From Stappia indica (GTDB lineage Bacteria > Pseudomonadota > Alphaproteobacteria > Rhizobiales > Stappiaceae), in the NCBI RefSeq assembly GCF_001696535.1, contig NZ_MBQE01000005.1:1-64000 (forward strand): 64,000 bases of DNA. Direction: 5' to 3'. A program made the position numbers and the translations under genes. The notes beneath the pieces were generated by a model. It had not been told where the DNA came from and made no database searches. It worked only from the letters and a program-made list of their open reading frames with translations. Within the stretch, counting starts at the first letter, position 1. Each line of letters starts with the position of its first letter. Shown here piece after piece: positions 1 to 8,913 of this stretch.

Positions 1-30
1 AGACGTGGGAGAGTCGGTCGCCGCCAGGCC
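1..30 (+). rRNA. rrf: 5S ribosomal RNA, 3' end only
   Basis: The first 30 bases read as the 3' end of an alphaproteobacterial 5S rRNA: a GTGGGAGAGTC-type loop E/helix IV segment followed by GTCGCCGCCAGGC, which would pair with the 5' TGCCTGGCGG-type end lying outside the window. A tRNA-fMet gene follows 41 bases later, which is the usual end of an rrn operon in this class. The exact 3' end is an estimate, and the 5' part is missing. Confidence 0.8.
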
Positions 31-71
31 CGCAAAGCGCAAAAAAAACCCTCTACAAAAAACCAAACATC

Positions 72-149
<78 letters not shown>

Positions 150-175
150 ATTCCTCGACAATTCGAATGCCACAC

Positions 176-199
176 AGCCCGGTCCAAGCCGGGCTTTTT
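176..199 (+). terminator. rho-independent terminator of the rrn/tRNA unit
   Basis: The stem AGCCCGG (176-182) pairs with CCGGGCT (189-195) around a six-base loop, and is followed by a T run (TTTTTGCGTTTTT). It lies 28 bases after the tRNA CCA end on the same strand. Confidence 0.85.
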
Positions 200-538
200 G
201 CGTTTTTAGGACTTCGAACGCTCTCTCTTCCGCAACAACGCTCGAAAAGCACAGTCAGCTACCGCTGCCGTGCAGCTCGGCGAGGCCGACAGAGTTGCCT
301 CCGCGCATGCCAGCGCATGTCAGGTGCGCGGACTTCCTCCCTGGAAAAGGCTGCGTTGCTCGAGGGCCGATGCCCTCGGGGCGTAACATGTCCCTTGATG
401 CACACTCTTCCGGAAGAGCAAGGACGGCTGTTACGTCGCGCGCTCAACTCGCTGCTGTGAGGGGCTCACGCGTTGGGCCAAGTCCGGGTCGCAGCAACTG
501 GTGCCTGGACGGCAAGCCGGCATGCGGCGGCGGGGCGC
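200..538. other. no gene recognised
   Basis: The 339 bases between the rrn terminator and the stop codon of the DUF1003 gene hold only short open frames with Arg/Ser/Cys-rich products typical of non-coding high-GC DNA. I see no ribosome binding site, RNA fold or repeat that I can support here. Confidence 0.5.
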
Positions 539-1243
539 TCAGCGGCGTCCGTCGACGCTGTCCTCCAGCAGCTCGATCTGGATCTGGCGCAATTCGGCCA
601 GTTTCTCCCACTGGCGGGCCAGTTGGTGATCGATCTTCTCGTGCAGTTGCCGGATTTCCAGTTCCGACTTCAGGTTCACGCGATAGTCGTTCTCCGCCCG
701 AAGCCGGTCCTTCGCCTCCTGTCGGCGCTGGCTCATCATGATGACCGGCGCCTGCAGCGCCGCGAGACACGACAACACAAGATTGAGCAGGATGAACGGG
801 TAGGGGTCGAACGGCTTGCTGCCCAGGAACAGCAGGTTGGCGGCCATCCAGATCAGAAGGATGGCGACGAAGGACATGATGAAGGTCCAGCTCCCGCCGA
901 ATTGCGCGACCTTGTCGGCGAGCCGTTCGCCGGTGGTCGCCTGAGCTTTCACATCGTCTTCCGTGTTGCGGGAGATCGTCTGCCCGGCTTCCAGGCTTTC
1001 GATGACCTGCCGGTCGAGCGCGTCCAGCTCGCCGCGCTCGTTCTTCAGCAAGGTCTCGACATAGAGCCGCCGGAACCGCGCAAGGTCGGGCTTGCAGATG
1101 AACTTGCCTTCGCCCCAGCCCGGCGCCTCGGGCGAAATGAGCTCCGAGACGCCCGGCCGGACGGAAATCCAGGATCGCAGGCGGGACCTTGGAAAGCTTT
1201 GTCCGCAAACGTGGCAGGGGATGTTGGCGTCGTGTTTCTTCAT
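539..1243 (-). CDS. DUF1003 membrane protein
   Basis: The 234-residue product starts with a Cys pair (CHVCGQ, residues 10-15) that looks like half of a metal-binding knuckle. It continues with a soluble stretch and then two hydrophobic segments (FIMSFVAILLIWMAANLLFL and PFILLNLVLSCLAAL) separated by the FDPYPFILLN loop that is diagnostic of the DUF1003 family. A charged, probably coiled-coil C-terminus follows (EIRQLHEKIDHQLARQWEKL). The molecular role of DUF1003 proteins is not established. The start codon overlaps the stop of the upstream HdeD gene by ATGA, so the two are translationally coupled. The more distal frame upstream of this ATG has no family similarity. Confidence 0.88.
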   Translation of the reverse strand: MKKHDANIPCHVCGQSFPRSRLRSWISVRPGVSELISPEAPGWGEGKFICKPDLARFRRLYVETLLKNERGELDALDRQVIESLEAGQTISRNTEDDVKAQATTGERLADKVAQFGGSWTFIMSFVAILLIWMAANLLFLGSKPFDPYPFILLNLVLSCLAALQAPVIMMSQRRQEAKDRLRAENDYRVNLKSELEIRQLHEKIDHQLARQWEKLAELRQIQIELLEDSVDGRR

Positions 1244-1803
1244 GTCACCCTGGTGTTGATCGCGCGGCCGAGCATGATCAGCGACAGGCCGCTGGAGAGA
1301 AAATTCACACCCATCAGCAGACCGAGCATCCAGCGGGCCGTGCCGGGCCAGCCGATCAGGATCACGAGCCCAATGATCAGCGAGCACACGCCGCTGAAGA
1401 TCAGCCAGCCCCAATTGGCCAGATGCGAGGAACTGCGCAGGCCGAAGATGACGGAGAGAATTCCCTCCATCAGAAAAGAGATCATCATCAAGATGGTAAG
1501 GGCCGCAACCCCCGCAACCGGGAAGATCATGAAGACGATGCCGGCAAGCAGCAAGAGCCCGAAGACCGCGGCGGCATAGCGCCACTCGGGTGCGGGCTGC
1601 ATCTCCCACGCGAACCAGAGGCCGACGCCGCCCCACAGGGCGAATATCGTGGCGACGAGCAGCTCTGCCGTGAGGGTCGCGAGGGTGGGGAGAAGAATGG
1701 CGAGGACGCCGATCGCGGCGAAGGCCGCCCCGACGAGGGTCAGGCGGCGGGTGTCTTGCTGCGGGGCTGCGACCCCGCGCGCCGAGACGGCTTTCGTGGT
1801 CAT
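1240..1803 (-). CDS. HdeD-family (DUF308) membrane protein
   Basis: A 187-residue, almost wholly hydrophobic protein with about six transmembrane helices, several containing the small-residue pattern of HdeD proteins (for example LLLLAGIVFMIFPVAGVAAL and MISFLMEGILSVIFGL). HdeD in enterobacteria is linked to acid resistance at high cell density; the biochemical activity is unknown. It is first in a two-gene operon with the DUF1003 gene (ATGA overlap). It is transcribed divergently from the two-component genes across a 167-base gap, which makes control by that system possible but unproven. Confidence 0.9.
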   Translation of the reverse strand: MTTKAVSARGVAAPQQDTRRLTLVGAAFAAIGVLAILLPTLATLTAELLVATIFALWGGVGLWFAWEMQPAPEWRYAAAVFGLLLLAGIVFMIFPVAGVAALTILMMISFLMEGILSVIFGLRSSSHLANWGWLIFSGVCSLIIGLVILIGWPGTARWMLGLLMGVNFLSSGLSLIMLGRAINTRVT

Positions 1804-1888
1804 GGTCGTTCCTCCGGGCGGTCCGGTCCTGTCGGCCGGATACAGTGCGGTGATACGCGCGCCGATGTCCCTGGACTTCGCGCGAACC

Positions 1889-1908
1889 TTACATTCGTGA
1901 CAGGAATG
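1889..1908. promoter_or_regulatory. possible response-regulator site in the divergent promoter
   Basis: Between the HdeD and response-regulator genes lie TTACA (1889-1893) and TGACA (1898-1902), two near-identical half-sites nine bases apart, as is common for OmpR-type sites. CATTC (1892-1896) and GAATG (1904-1908) form an inverted repeat in the same place. This is a weak pattern-based call. Confidence 0.3.
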
Positions 1909-1970
1909 CCGGCAGACTGTCGGGTGAGCCGATATCGATGTACCGTCCTGCGGAACAGAGGCCGCATCCC

Positions 1971-2648
1971 ATGAAGATCCTGCTTGCCGAAGACGATGCC
2001 AAGATGGCGGAATACATCGTCGCCGGGCTGACCGAGAACGGTCACGGCGTCGATCACGTCACGGATGGGCGCGATGCGCTGAGTTACTGCCTTCACTACG
2101 ATTGCGACCTGGCGATCCTCGACCGGATGATGCCGGGAATGGACGGCCTGTCGGTGCTCAAGGCGCTGAGGGCCGCCGGGAACAATGTGCCTGTGCTGTT
2201 CCTGACGGCGATGGGACAGGTGGACGATCGGGTCGAAGGCCTGTCGGCGGGCGGGGACGACTATCTGGCGAAGCCGTTTCACTTCTCCGAACTGCTGGCC
2301 AGGATCGGCGCGGTCGTCCGGCGGCGGCAGGAAACCTCGGCAGAACAGGTCCTGAAGGTGCACGACCTGACGCTCGACCTGCTGGCGCGCACCGCGCGGC
2401 GGCAGGGGGCCGTGATCGAATTGCACACCAAGGAATTCAACATGCTCGAAATCCTGATGCGCAATGCCGGCCGCGTCGTGACCCGCACGATGCTGCTGGA
2501 ACGTGTCTGGAACTTCAATTTCGAGCCGAACACCACCGTGGTGGAAACCCACATGAGCCGCCTGCGTGCGAAGATCGACAAGCCGTTCGATGTCGGCCTG
2601 ATCCACACGATCCGCAACAGCGGGTACTCGATACATGGACCGCGGTGA
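1971..2648 (+). CDS. OmpR/PhoB-family response regulator
   Basis: The 225-residue protein has a receiver domain at about 1-115 with the acidic pair at residues 8-9, the phospho-acceptor Asp51 (AILDRMMPG), a switch Thr (FLTAMG) and Lys101 (LAKPF). A winged-helix DNA-binding domain follows at about 130-225 (ELHTKEFNMLEILMRNAGRV, then VETHMSRLRAKI). I chose the ATG that begins MKILLAEDDA; an in-frame ATG 33 bases earlier would add residues not expected for the family. The histidine kinase gene overlaps its 3' end by 14 bases. The target genes are unknown; the divergent HdeD/DUF1003 operon is a candidate. Confidence 0.93.
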   Translation: MKILLAEDDAKMAEYIVAGLTENGHGVDHVTDGRDALSYCLHYDCDLAILDRMMPGMDGLSVLKALRAAGNNVPVLFLTAMGQVDDRVEGLSAGGDDYLAKPFHFSELLARIGAVVRRRQETSAEQVLKVHDLTLDLLARTARRQGAVIELHTKEFNMLEILMRNAGRVVTRTMLLERVWNFNFEPNTTVVETHMSRLRAKIDKPFDVGLIHTIRNSGYSIHGPR

Positions 2649-4002
2649 CATTCTTTCCGGGTCCGCCTTCACGGCGGTCCTGCGCTCGGCGGTCGTTTTC
2701 CTGCTGGTCCTCGTTTCGGTCGGCTGGGCGGCGCTGACCTATGTCGAAACCAATCTGCTGACGCAGTACCGGGCGGACGTGAAGGAGCGCTGGGATATCC
2801 TCGCGGCCGATCATGAGGCCGAAGGCCCCGACCACGTGGTGGACACCATCCGCCATGTCCGGACGCTTCACGATTCCGGCGCACGGGCGCTGGCGATCTT
2901 CGATGGCGGCGGATATCTGGCGGGAAACATCAGGACCCGGCCGCCCGGAGACGGGTTTCAGATAGGCCCGCTGGATCATGAGAGCGCGCCGCCTCCGGGG
3001 AACGCCGGCGAATTCGTCTATTATGCCGGCGAACTGGGCGGGCGCTGGCTGGTGGTCGGCCAGCGGCTCGACATGCTGCACCGGACGCGGGCGGCCTTCG
3101 TGCAGACGCTGGCGTTGACGGGGTTCATCGTCGTCCTGTCGATGCTGTCGCTCGGATATTTCCTGAGCTGGCAGAGCCTTGTCCGGCTGCGTGAAATCGA
3201 GGCGACGCTGGAGCGCGCAAGCGAAGGCGATGTCTCCGCGCGCATTCCCGACACGGGAGGAACGACGCAGATCGACCGGCTGGCGCGGGAGATGAACCGG
3301 CATCTCGACCGGTCCTCGCGCTTGATGACGACCACCCGAAACACGGCCGCCGCGGTCGCCCATGACCTGAAATCGCCGCTCGGCCGCGCGTTCCTGGCGC
3401 TCGGCCGCGCGCAGGACAAGCTGGAGGCCGGGGCGGATCCTCGAGATGCGCTGCTCGATGCCGAGAGCGATCTGGAGCAGATGCGCGGCATTTTCGCGAC
3501 CTATCTCCAGCTCTCGCGGATCGAGGCCAATACGGACAGCGCGACGTTTGGCGCGGTCGGGCTGGGCGCGCTGGTGCGCGATCTTGCCGAAACCTGCGCC
3601 CTCGTGGCCGAGGACGCCGGACAACGCCTGACGGCGCATCTGGACGATGCGGACGACTACGAGATGCGGGGCGACCCGCAGATGCTGCAGCAACTCGTGC
3701 TGAACCTGGTGCAGAACGCGATAAACCACGGGCCGCAGGGAAACGAGATCTGCCTGGAACTCGCTCGCCGCGGGCCCGACATCGAGCTGGTGGTGGCCGA
3801 CAGGGGCCCGGGCATACCCGAAGAGGCGCGCGAGGCGGTGTTCCAGCCGTTTCACCGGCTGGACCCGAGCCGCACCAAACCGGGCACCGGGCTGGGGCTG
3901 GCCCTGGTTCGCGCCATCGTCGAGCGTCATGGCGGCACCATCGCCCTGCACGACCACGCTCCCGGACTGCGGGTGGAGATCGGCTTTCCCGCGTCGACGT
4001 GA
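2635..4002 (+). CDS. membrane sensor histidine kinase
   Basis: A 455-residue sensor with two transmembrane segments (about residues 15-35 and 157-178) that enclose a periplasmic domain of roughly 120 residues with no recognisable fold. A HAMP region follows (about 180-232), then the H box with His243 (AVAHDLKSPL), an N box (LVLNLVQNAINHG), a G1 box (DRGPGIP) and a G2 box (GTGLGLALV). It is co-transcribed with the response regulator upstream, with overlapping ends, and presumably phosphorylates Asp51 of that protein. The signal cannot be inferred. Confidence 0.94.
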   Translation: MDRGDILSGSAFTAVLRSAVVFLLVLVSVGWAALTYVETNLLTQYRADVKERWDILAADHEAEGPDHVVDTIRHVRTLHDSGARALAIFDGGGYLAGNIRTRPPGDGFQIGPLDHESAPPPGNAGEFVYYAGELGGRWLVVGQRLDMLHRTRAAFVQTLALTGFIVVLSMLSLGYFLSWQSLVRLREIEATLERASEGDVSARIPDTGGTTQIDRLAREMNRHLDRSSRLMTTTRNTAAAVAHDLKSPLGRAFLALGRAQDKLEAGADPRDALLDAESDLEQMRGIFATYLQLSRIEANTDSATFGAVGLGALVRDLAETCALVAEDAGQRLTAHLDDADDYEMRGDPQMLQQLVLNLVQNAINHGPQGNEICLELARRGPDIELVVADRGPGIPEEAREAVFQPFHRLDPSRTKPGTGLGLALVRAIVERHGGTIALHDHAPGLRVEIGFPAST

Positions 4003-4136
4003 TCTGCGGAGCGCGAGCTCGCGCGGGTGCGGCATGGCGCTATGAATAATAATTCCGACCCTTGATGTCACACCTTGTGCGGCCGCGTCGTCTACAGGGC
4101 AGCGCCGGCTGATGGCGCACATCCAAGGAGACGACC

Positions 4137-4592
4137 ATGAACGAGACCGTGCGTCTCAACTGGCACGAAGTGGCCCCCGCCGGAGCCAAGGCGCTGTTCG
4201 GTGTGCATCACTACGTCACGCACGCCACCAATCTGCCCGAGGAACTCATCCATCTGGTGTTCCTGCGCGTTTCGCAGATCAACGGCTGCGCCCATTGCAT
4301 CGACCTGCACACCCGCGACCTGCTGAAGACCATGGCGGCCGACAAGGTCGCCTTGATCCCGGTCTGGGAAGAGGTGCCGCATCTTTTCTCCGAACCTTAC
4401 CGGGCCGCGCTGGCCTGGGCCGAGGAGGTGACGCTGGTCAGCGAGACCCGTGCGTCGGACCAGGCCTATGCGGCTGTTTCGGCCGTGTTCGATCCCAGGG
4501 ACTTGGTCGATCTGACGATCGCGATCGCCGCGATGAACGCTTTCAATCGGCTGGGCGCCCCCTTCCGGCTTCCGGTCAGGGCGCAGCCCTGA
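4137..4592 (+). CDS. AhpD-like carboxymuconolactone decarboxylase-family protein
   Basis: A 151-residue protein with the CMD/AhpD signature NGCAHCIDLHT, giving the redox pair Cys51-Cys54 and His58. Small members with this CxxC...H motif are alkylhydroperoxidase-like peroxidases; those without it are decarboxylases, so a peroxide or thiol-redox role is more likely here. It has a strong ribosome binding site (AAGGAGACGACC before the ATG). It is monocistronic and convergent with the efflux pump genes. Confidence 0.9.
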   Translation: MNETVRLNWHEVAPAGAKALFGVHHYVTHATNLPEELIHLVFLRVSQINGCAHCIDLHTRDLLKTMAADKVALIPVWEEVPHLFSEPYRAALAWAEEVTLVSETRASDQAYAAVSAVFDPRDLVDLTIAIAAMNAFNRLGAPFRLPVRAQP

Positions 4593-4616
4593 AGACATGC
4601 GGAAAGCCGGCCTGGC

Positions 4617-6164
4617 TCAATGCGCCACGGCCGGCGCCGCGCGTTTCGCGGGACGTTGCAGGACCAGGATCACTGGCAGCATCAGGAAGGCGGCCATGCC
4701 GGTCAGCAGGAACGCATCCTGGAAGGCGAGCATGCTGGCCTGCTGCTGGACCTGCTGTGCCAGTTGCGCCGCGCCGGCCGGGGAGGAGGGCTCGAGGCCG
4801 AGCGGCGCAAGATACTGGCGCGCTGCCAGGTTGAACGGCGTGATCCCGGCGGACAGGGTCGCATAGTGGAACTGCATCCGGCTTGCCACCTGCCAGCCGA
4901 CCAGGGCGATGCCGACCGACGACCCGATCGAGCGTGTCACGCCGTAGATGCCGGAGGCTTCGTCCTGCTTGTCCGGGCCGATGTTCTGGAAGGCCAGCGT
5001 CGACATCGGAACGAAGAACAGCCCCATGCCGAGGCCCGACACGACACCGGGCCAGGCGAGATTCCAGAAGCCGGCATCGAGATTGAGAAGCGCCAGCATG
5101 ACATTGCCCGAGCCGGTCAGGACCAGGCCGACCGCGAGCAGCTTGCGGGGGTCGAACCGGTTGACCAGCACCGCGCCGGTCAGGACCATGGAGAAGCCGG
5201 CGGCAATGCCGCGCGGAATGAAGAGGTAGCCCGCGTCCAGCACCGGATAGCCGAGCAGGCCTTGAACGAACAGCGGCAGGATGGCGATGGAGCCGAACAT
5301 CGCCACGCCGAACCCCATGATCGCGACATTCGCGGCGGCGAAGCTGCGGTCCCTGAAGATCGAGAAGTTGATGATATTGTCGCTCTTGCCGTAGCCTCGG
5401 ACGACGAAGGTGACACCGCAGATCAGGACGGACAGCGCCGCGATCTGGATCAGCCGGGACGCGAACCAGTCGCGTGTCTCGCCAAGGTCCAGCATCAGCT
5501 GCAGCGAGCCGATGGCGCCGACCATCAGCGCAAGACCGAGCCAGTCGACCGTGATCCGCTTGGTGTCTTCGCGTTTCAGCTCGCCCGAGATCATGATCAG
5601 CGCGAAGGCGGCAATCGGCAGGTTCACGTAAAAGACCGCGCGCCACGAGAAATACTCGGTCAGCAGCGCGCCGAGCGTCGGGCCGAGCACCGGTGCGACC
5701 ACGACCCCGAGGCCGAACAGCGCCATGGCCTGGCCCCGCTTCTCCTTCGGAAAGCTGTCGAACAGGATGGATTGCGACAGCGGGATCAGGAAGGCGCCGA
5801 AGATGCCCTGGCCGAGCCGGCAGGCGACCATGATCTCGACGCTCCAGGACACGCCGCACAGGGCGGAGAAGCCGGCAAAGCCGAGAATCGCCGTGGTGAT
5901 CAGGCGCCGCCTGCCGATCATGCGGACGAAGAAGCCGGTCAACGGCATCACCACGACCGAGGCGACGATGTAGCTGGTCAGTATCCAGACGGTCTGATCG
6001 TTGGTGATCCCGAAAGCCGCCTGGATCTGGGGCAGGGCCACGTTCACGATGGTGCTGTCCAGCACCTCCAGCACGGCGGTGAGGACGACGGCGAGGACGA
6101 TGGTCCAGCGGACGGCCGCACGGGCATCCGCTCCGTTGTGTGCGCCCGTGTCCTCCGCGGCCAT
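4617..6164 (-). CDS. DHA2-family (EmrB/QacA) multidrug efflux MFS transporter
   Basis: A 515-residue inner-membrane protein with 14 predicted helices. The N-terminal helix carries LEVLDSTIVNVALPQI, the classic EmrB motif D1. GFFVRMIGRRRLI matches MFS motif A, and LGLGVVVAPVLGPTLGALL matches motif C of the drug/proton antiporters. Its start overlaps the stop of the membrane fusion protein gene (TAATG), so the pair forms an EmrAB-type pump. No outer membrane factor or local regulator gene is present. Substrates are unknown. Confidence 0.94.
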   Translation of the reverse strand: MAAEDTGAHNGADARAAVRWTIVLAVVLTAVLEVLDSTIVNVALPQIQAAFGITNDQTVWILTSYIVASVVVMPLTGFFVRMIGRRRLITTAILGFAGFSALCGVSWSVEIMVACRLGQGIFGAFLIPLSQSILFDSFPKEKRGQAMALFGLGVVVAPVLGPTLGALLTEYFSWRAVFYVNLPIAAFALIMISGELKREDTKRITVDWLGLALMVGAIGSLQLMLDLGETRDWFASRLIQIAALSVLICGVTFVVRGYGKSDNIINFSIFRDRSFAAANVAIMGFGVAMFGSIAILPLFVQGLLGYPVLDAGYLFIPRGIAAGFSMVLTGAVLVNRFDPRKLLAVGLVLTGSGNVMLALLNLDAGFWNLAWPGVVSGLGMGLFFVPMSTLAFQNIGPDKQDEASGIYGVTRSIGSSVGIALVGWQVASRMQFHYATLSAGITPFNLAARQYLAPLGLEPSSPAGAAQLAQQVQQQASMLAFQDAFLLTGMAAFLMLPVILVLQRPAKRAAPAVAH

Positions 6165-7165
6165 TATTTTGCGTCCACGGAAGAGGTGTCGACCGTGACG
6201 GTCGTGCTGGCCCCGACCCGGAGCTGCAAGGCAGTGTCACCCGGCTCCGCGTCGAGACGGATGCGCACGGGGAACCTCTGCGTCACCTTCACCCAGTTGC
6301 CGGTCGCGTTCTGTGCCGGAAGCAGGGAAAACACCGCGCCCGATCCCGCGCCGATGCTCTCCACGGTGCCGGTCAGCGAGAGGCCGGGATACATGTCGAT
6401 GGCGATCTCTACCGGTTGTCCGGGCCGCACGCGGTCGAGATCGGTCTCCTTGAAATTGGCATCGATCCACCAGGCGCTGTCCTCCACCAGCGAGAAGAGC
6501 GGTGCATTCTCCGTCACCAGGGCACCGGGACGCAGGTCGATATTGGCGATCCAGCCGGAGACCGGTGCAACGACACGCGAGCGTTCGAGGTTGATGCGCG
6601 CCAGGGTCAGCTTGGCGAGGGCCGCGCGGACGGCGGCATTGTCGTCGCCGGGCACGCCGGCCTGCTTTCGCGCCGCATCGACCGCCGACTGGCTCGCCTC
6701 GACCGCGGCCTGGGCCTGGTCCCGGGCGGCCGTCGCCTGATCCAGGGACGCCTGCGAGATGTCGCCGAGCGCCCTCAGCTTGCTGGTTCTGTCGAAGGCG
6801 ATCTGGGCCTCCGTCAGGGCGGCCTGGGCGCTTTGCAGCCGTGCCTCGGCGGCCGACAGGTTGGAGACCAGCGCTCCCGCATTCTGGCGCGCGAGTTCGT
6901 ATTCCGCCTGCGCGGCCTCGAACTCCGCATCGAGTTCGGCAGTGTCGATCTGGAACAGCACGTCGCCGGCGGAAACGTGCTGGTTCTCGCTGACGCCGAC
7001 GCTCGCGATCTGCCCCGCCACTTGCGGCGAGATGGTCAGGATGTTCGCCCGCAGATAGGCATCGTCGGTGGAGGGATAGACCTTCTCGTGCTGCCACCAG
7101 AACCAGAGCCCGAGACCGATCGCGACAACGGCGGCAAGCAGGACAAGTGTCTTAACATGCTTCAT
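6164..7165 (-). CDS. HlyD/EmrA-type membrane fusion protein
   Basis: A 333-residue periplasmic adaptor. It has an N-terminal anchor helix (TLVLLAAVVAIGLGLWFWW), a first lipoyl half (VYPSTDDAYLRANILTISP), a long alpha-helical hairpin (about residues 85-190, rich in Ala/Gln), a second lipoyl half (VVAPVSGWI) and a beta-barrel domain (SAWWIDANFKETDLDRVRPG). The ATG before KHVKTL gives the usual short cytoplasmic start; a GTG 45 bases upstream is possible. The gene precedes and is coupled to the EmrB-like transporter. Confidence 0.93.
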   Translation of the reverse strand: MKHVKTLVLLAAVVAIGLGLWFWWQHEKVYPSTDDAYLRANILTISPQVAGQIASVGVSENQHVSAGDVLFQIDTAELDAEFEAAQAEYELARQNAGALVSNLSAAEARLQSAQAALTEAQIAFDRTSKLRALGDISQASLDQATAARDQAQAAVEASQSAVDAARKQAGVPGDDNAAVRAALAKLTLARINLERSRVVAPVSGWIANIDLRPGALVTENAPLFSLVEDSAWWIDANFKETDLDRVRPGQPVEIAIDMYPGLSLTGTVESIGAGSGAVFSLLPAQNATGNWVKVTQRFPVRIRLDAEPGDTALQLRVGASTTVTVDTSSVDAK

Positions 7166-7341
7166 GTTTACGGGGCCTTTGGCTGAAGAAGCTCGCGCAT
7201 GGGTGGTCACGACAATTCAGGGGTATCCATGCGGTCGGTCAAGAACAGATGCTGCCGAACGGGAGGGAAAGCGAAGGGCCGCGCCGCGATGCGCTCCGGG
7301 CCGGAGACCGCCTCGGCGCAGCCGAAAGATGCTGCTGCCGG

Positions 7342-8124
7342 TCAGTTCATGTACCAGCCGTGGCTGACCACCAGCGACTGTCCGGTCAGCGCGTTCGTGG
7401 GGAAGGCGGCGAAGGGATAGGCGACCTCCGCCACATCCTCGATCGTGGTGAACTGCTGGTCCACCGTATCGCCGAGCATGACGCGGTTGACGACCTCCTC
7501 CTCGGAGATGCCGAGGTCGCGGGCCTGTTCCGGGATCTGCTTCTCGACCAGCGGCGTCTTCACGAAGCCCGGGCAGATGACATTGGCGCGCACGCCGTGT
7601 GCCGCGCCCTCCTTCGAGAGCACGCGCGCAAGGCCGAGAAGACCGTGCTTGGCGGTGACATAGGCGGACTTCAGCGGCGAGGCTTCCTTGGAATGGACGG
7701 AGCCCATGAAGATGATGGTGCCCGACCCCGCCTTGTACATGTGCGGCAGGCAGGCCTTCGTCGTCAGGAACGCACCGTCGAGATGGATCGACAGGAGCTT
7801 CTTCCAGTCCGAGAACGGAAACTTCTCCATCGGATGCACGATCTGGACGCCGGCATTGGAGACCAGGACGTCGATCCGGCCCCATTCCTTCACCACCTTG
7901 TCGATGCCGGCATTGACCTGGGCTTCGTCGGTGACGTCCATCTGGACCGCCATCGCCCTGCCCGGCCCCTGGGCCGTCAGTTCGTCCGCAGCCTTCCGCG
8001 CCGCGTCGAGCTTGAGATCGGCGATGACGACCTTTGCGCCGTCGGCGACGTAGCGTTTGGCGATGCCGTGGCCGATGCCGCTGGCGGCGCCGGTGACGAT
8101 GCAGACTTTGTCCTTCAGGGTCAT
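7342..8124 (-). CDS. bdhA: 3-hydroxybutyrate dehydrogenase (SDR family)
   Basis: A 260-residue classical short-chain dehydrogenase, the usual length for D-3-hydroxybutyrate dehydrogenases, which interconvert 3-hydroxybutyrate and acetoacetate with NAD. It shows the cofactor motif [10 protein letters not shown] (residues 11-20), NAG (90-92), Ser142 and the catalytic Tyr155-x3-Lys159 (YVTAK). The segment [15 protein letters not shown] and the C-terminal GWYMN are features I associate with this enzyme group. It is last in an operon with acetoacetate decarboxylase and a patatin, which fits C4 ketone-body or PHB degradation. A good SD (AGAGGACG) precedes the ATG. Confidence 0.92.
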   Translation of the reverse strand: MTLKDKVCIVTGAASGIGHGIAKRYVADGAKVVIADLKLDAARKAADELTAQGPGRAMAVQMDVTDEAQVNAGIDKVVKEWGRIDVLVSNAGVQIVHPMEKFPFSDWKKLLSIHLDGAFLTTKACLPHMYKAGSGTIIFMGSVHSKEASPLKSAYVTAKHGLLGLARVLSKEGAAHGVRANVICPGFVKTPLVEKQIPEQARDLGISEEEVVNRVMLGDTVDQQFTTIEDVAEVAYPFAAFPTNALTGQSLVVSHGWYMN

Positions 8125-8165
8125 GATGAGCGTCCTCTTGTACGCAGTTGCGGGGGGTGGGCGGG

Positions 8166-8903
8166 TCAGGCGAGATAGTCGTGGACGACTTCGCCAAGGC
8201 CGAGGGTCAGGTCGGCGACCAGGTGCACAGCGGAGACCACTTCGATCACCGGAAGGTCGGCGACGGGGGCAAGCGCATGGTGGAAAAGCTGCAGCCGTGC
8301 CGGACCTTCCCAGGCACCCTTCAGCGTCACGTCGGTGGTGAAGTAGCGCACCAGCTCGCAGATCCGCGGCGTGCAGTCGACATGCGGAATGATCTTGAGC
8401 AGAAAGTTCGGCGCGTCGAGCGATCGCAGCACCGTGTCGTGATCGAGTTCGCGGTGCTTGTACCCCATCGTCCCCGTCGCCACGCGGATGCCGCCCATGT
8501 CCAGCGTGCCGACGAGCGTGTCCTTGATCACGGTGAGCGACGGGTCGGCCAGCTTCTTGGGAAAGCCCCAGATTTCGCGCCCGCCGGCGATCGGGGCCTC
8601 GTCGTTGAGATACATGGAATGCGAATAGCTGCCGGCGATGCCGTCGAGCGTGACGGGGATGACCTGGCCGCTTTCCGTGTAGTCGCCGAAGCCGGTGGAA
8701 TCGGGCATGCGAATGAACTCGTATTTCACCAGCGGCTCGGGAATCTGCAGCGGCTCGGGCACCAGGCGGCGCAGGATGTCCGGATCGGTGCGATAGGTGA
8801 TGGTGAAGAACTCGCGATTGACGAACCGATAGGGCCCCTTGGGATAGGAGGGGTTGGTGAGCGGCATAGCGGATGCGCGCTCGGCGACGTCTTTCGTTCT
8901 CAT
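8166..8903 (-). CDS. adc: acetoacetate decarboxylase
   Basis: A 245-residue protein of the ADC family. [13 protein letters not shown] carries the adjacent Lys116-Lys117 pair; in clostridial ADC the first of such a pair forms the Schiff base and the second lowers its pKa. The product would convert acetoacetate to acetone and CO2. It sits between the patatin and bdhA genes (10 and 41 bases apart), so the operon can oxidise 3-hydroxybutyrate and then decarboxylate the product. GAGGAGACGG before the ATG fixes the start. Confidence 0.93.
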   Translation of the reverse strand: MRTKDVAERASAMPLTNPSYPKGPYRFVNREFFTITYRTDPDILRRLVPEPLQIPEPLVKYEFIRMPDSTGFGDYTESGQVIPVTLDGIAGSYSHSMYLNDEAPIAGGREIWGFPKKLADPSLTVIKDTLVGTLDMGGIRVATGTMGYKHRELDHDTVLRSLDAPNFLLKIIPHVDCTPRICELVRYFTTDVTLKGAWEGPARLQLFHHALAPVADLPVIEVVSAVHLVADLTLGLGEVVHDYLA

Positions 8904-8913
8904 GTCCGTCTCC

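Noticed and set aside
167-460. 97-codon frame after the tRNA
   Set aside because: It starts inside the rrn terminator, has no SD and gives an Arg/Ser-rich product without similarity to any family I know.
4593-4616. Short AGCC...GGCT hairpin between convergent genes as terminator
   Set aside because: The stem is only four bases and no T run follows on either strand.
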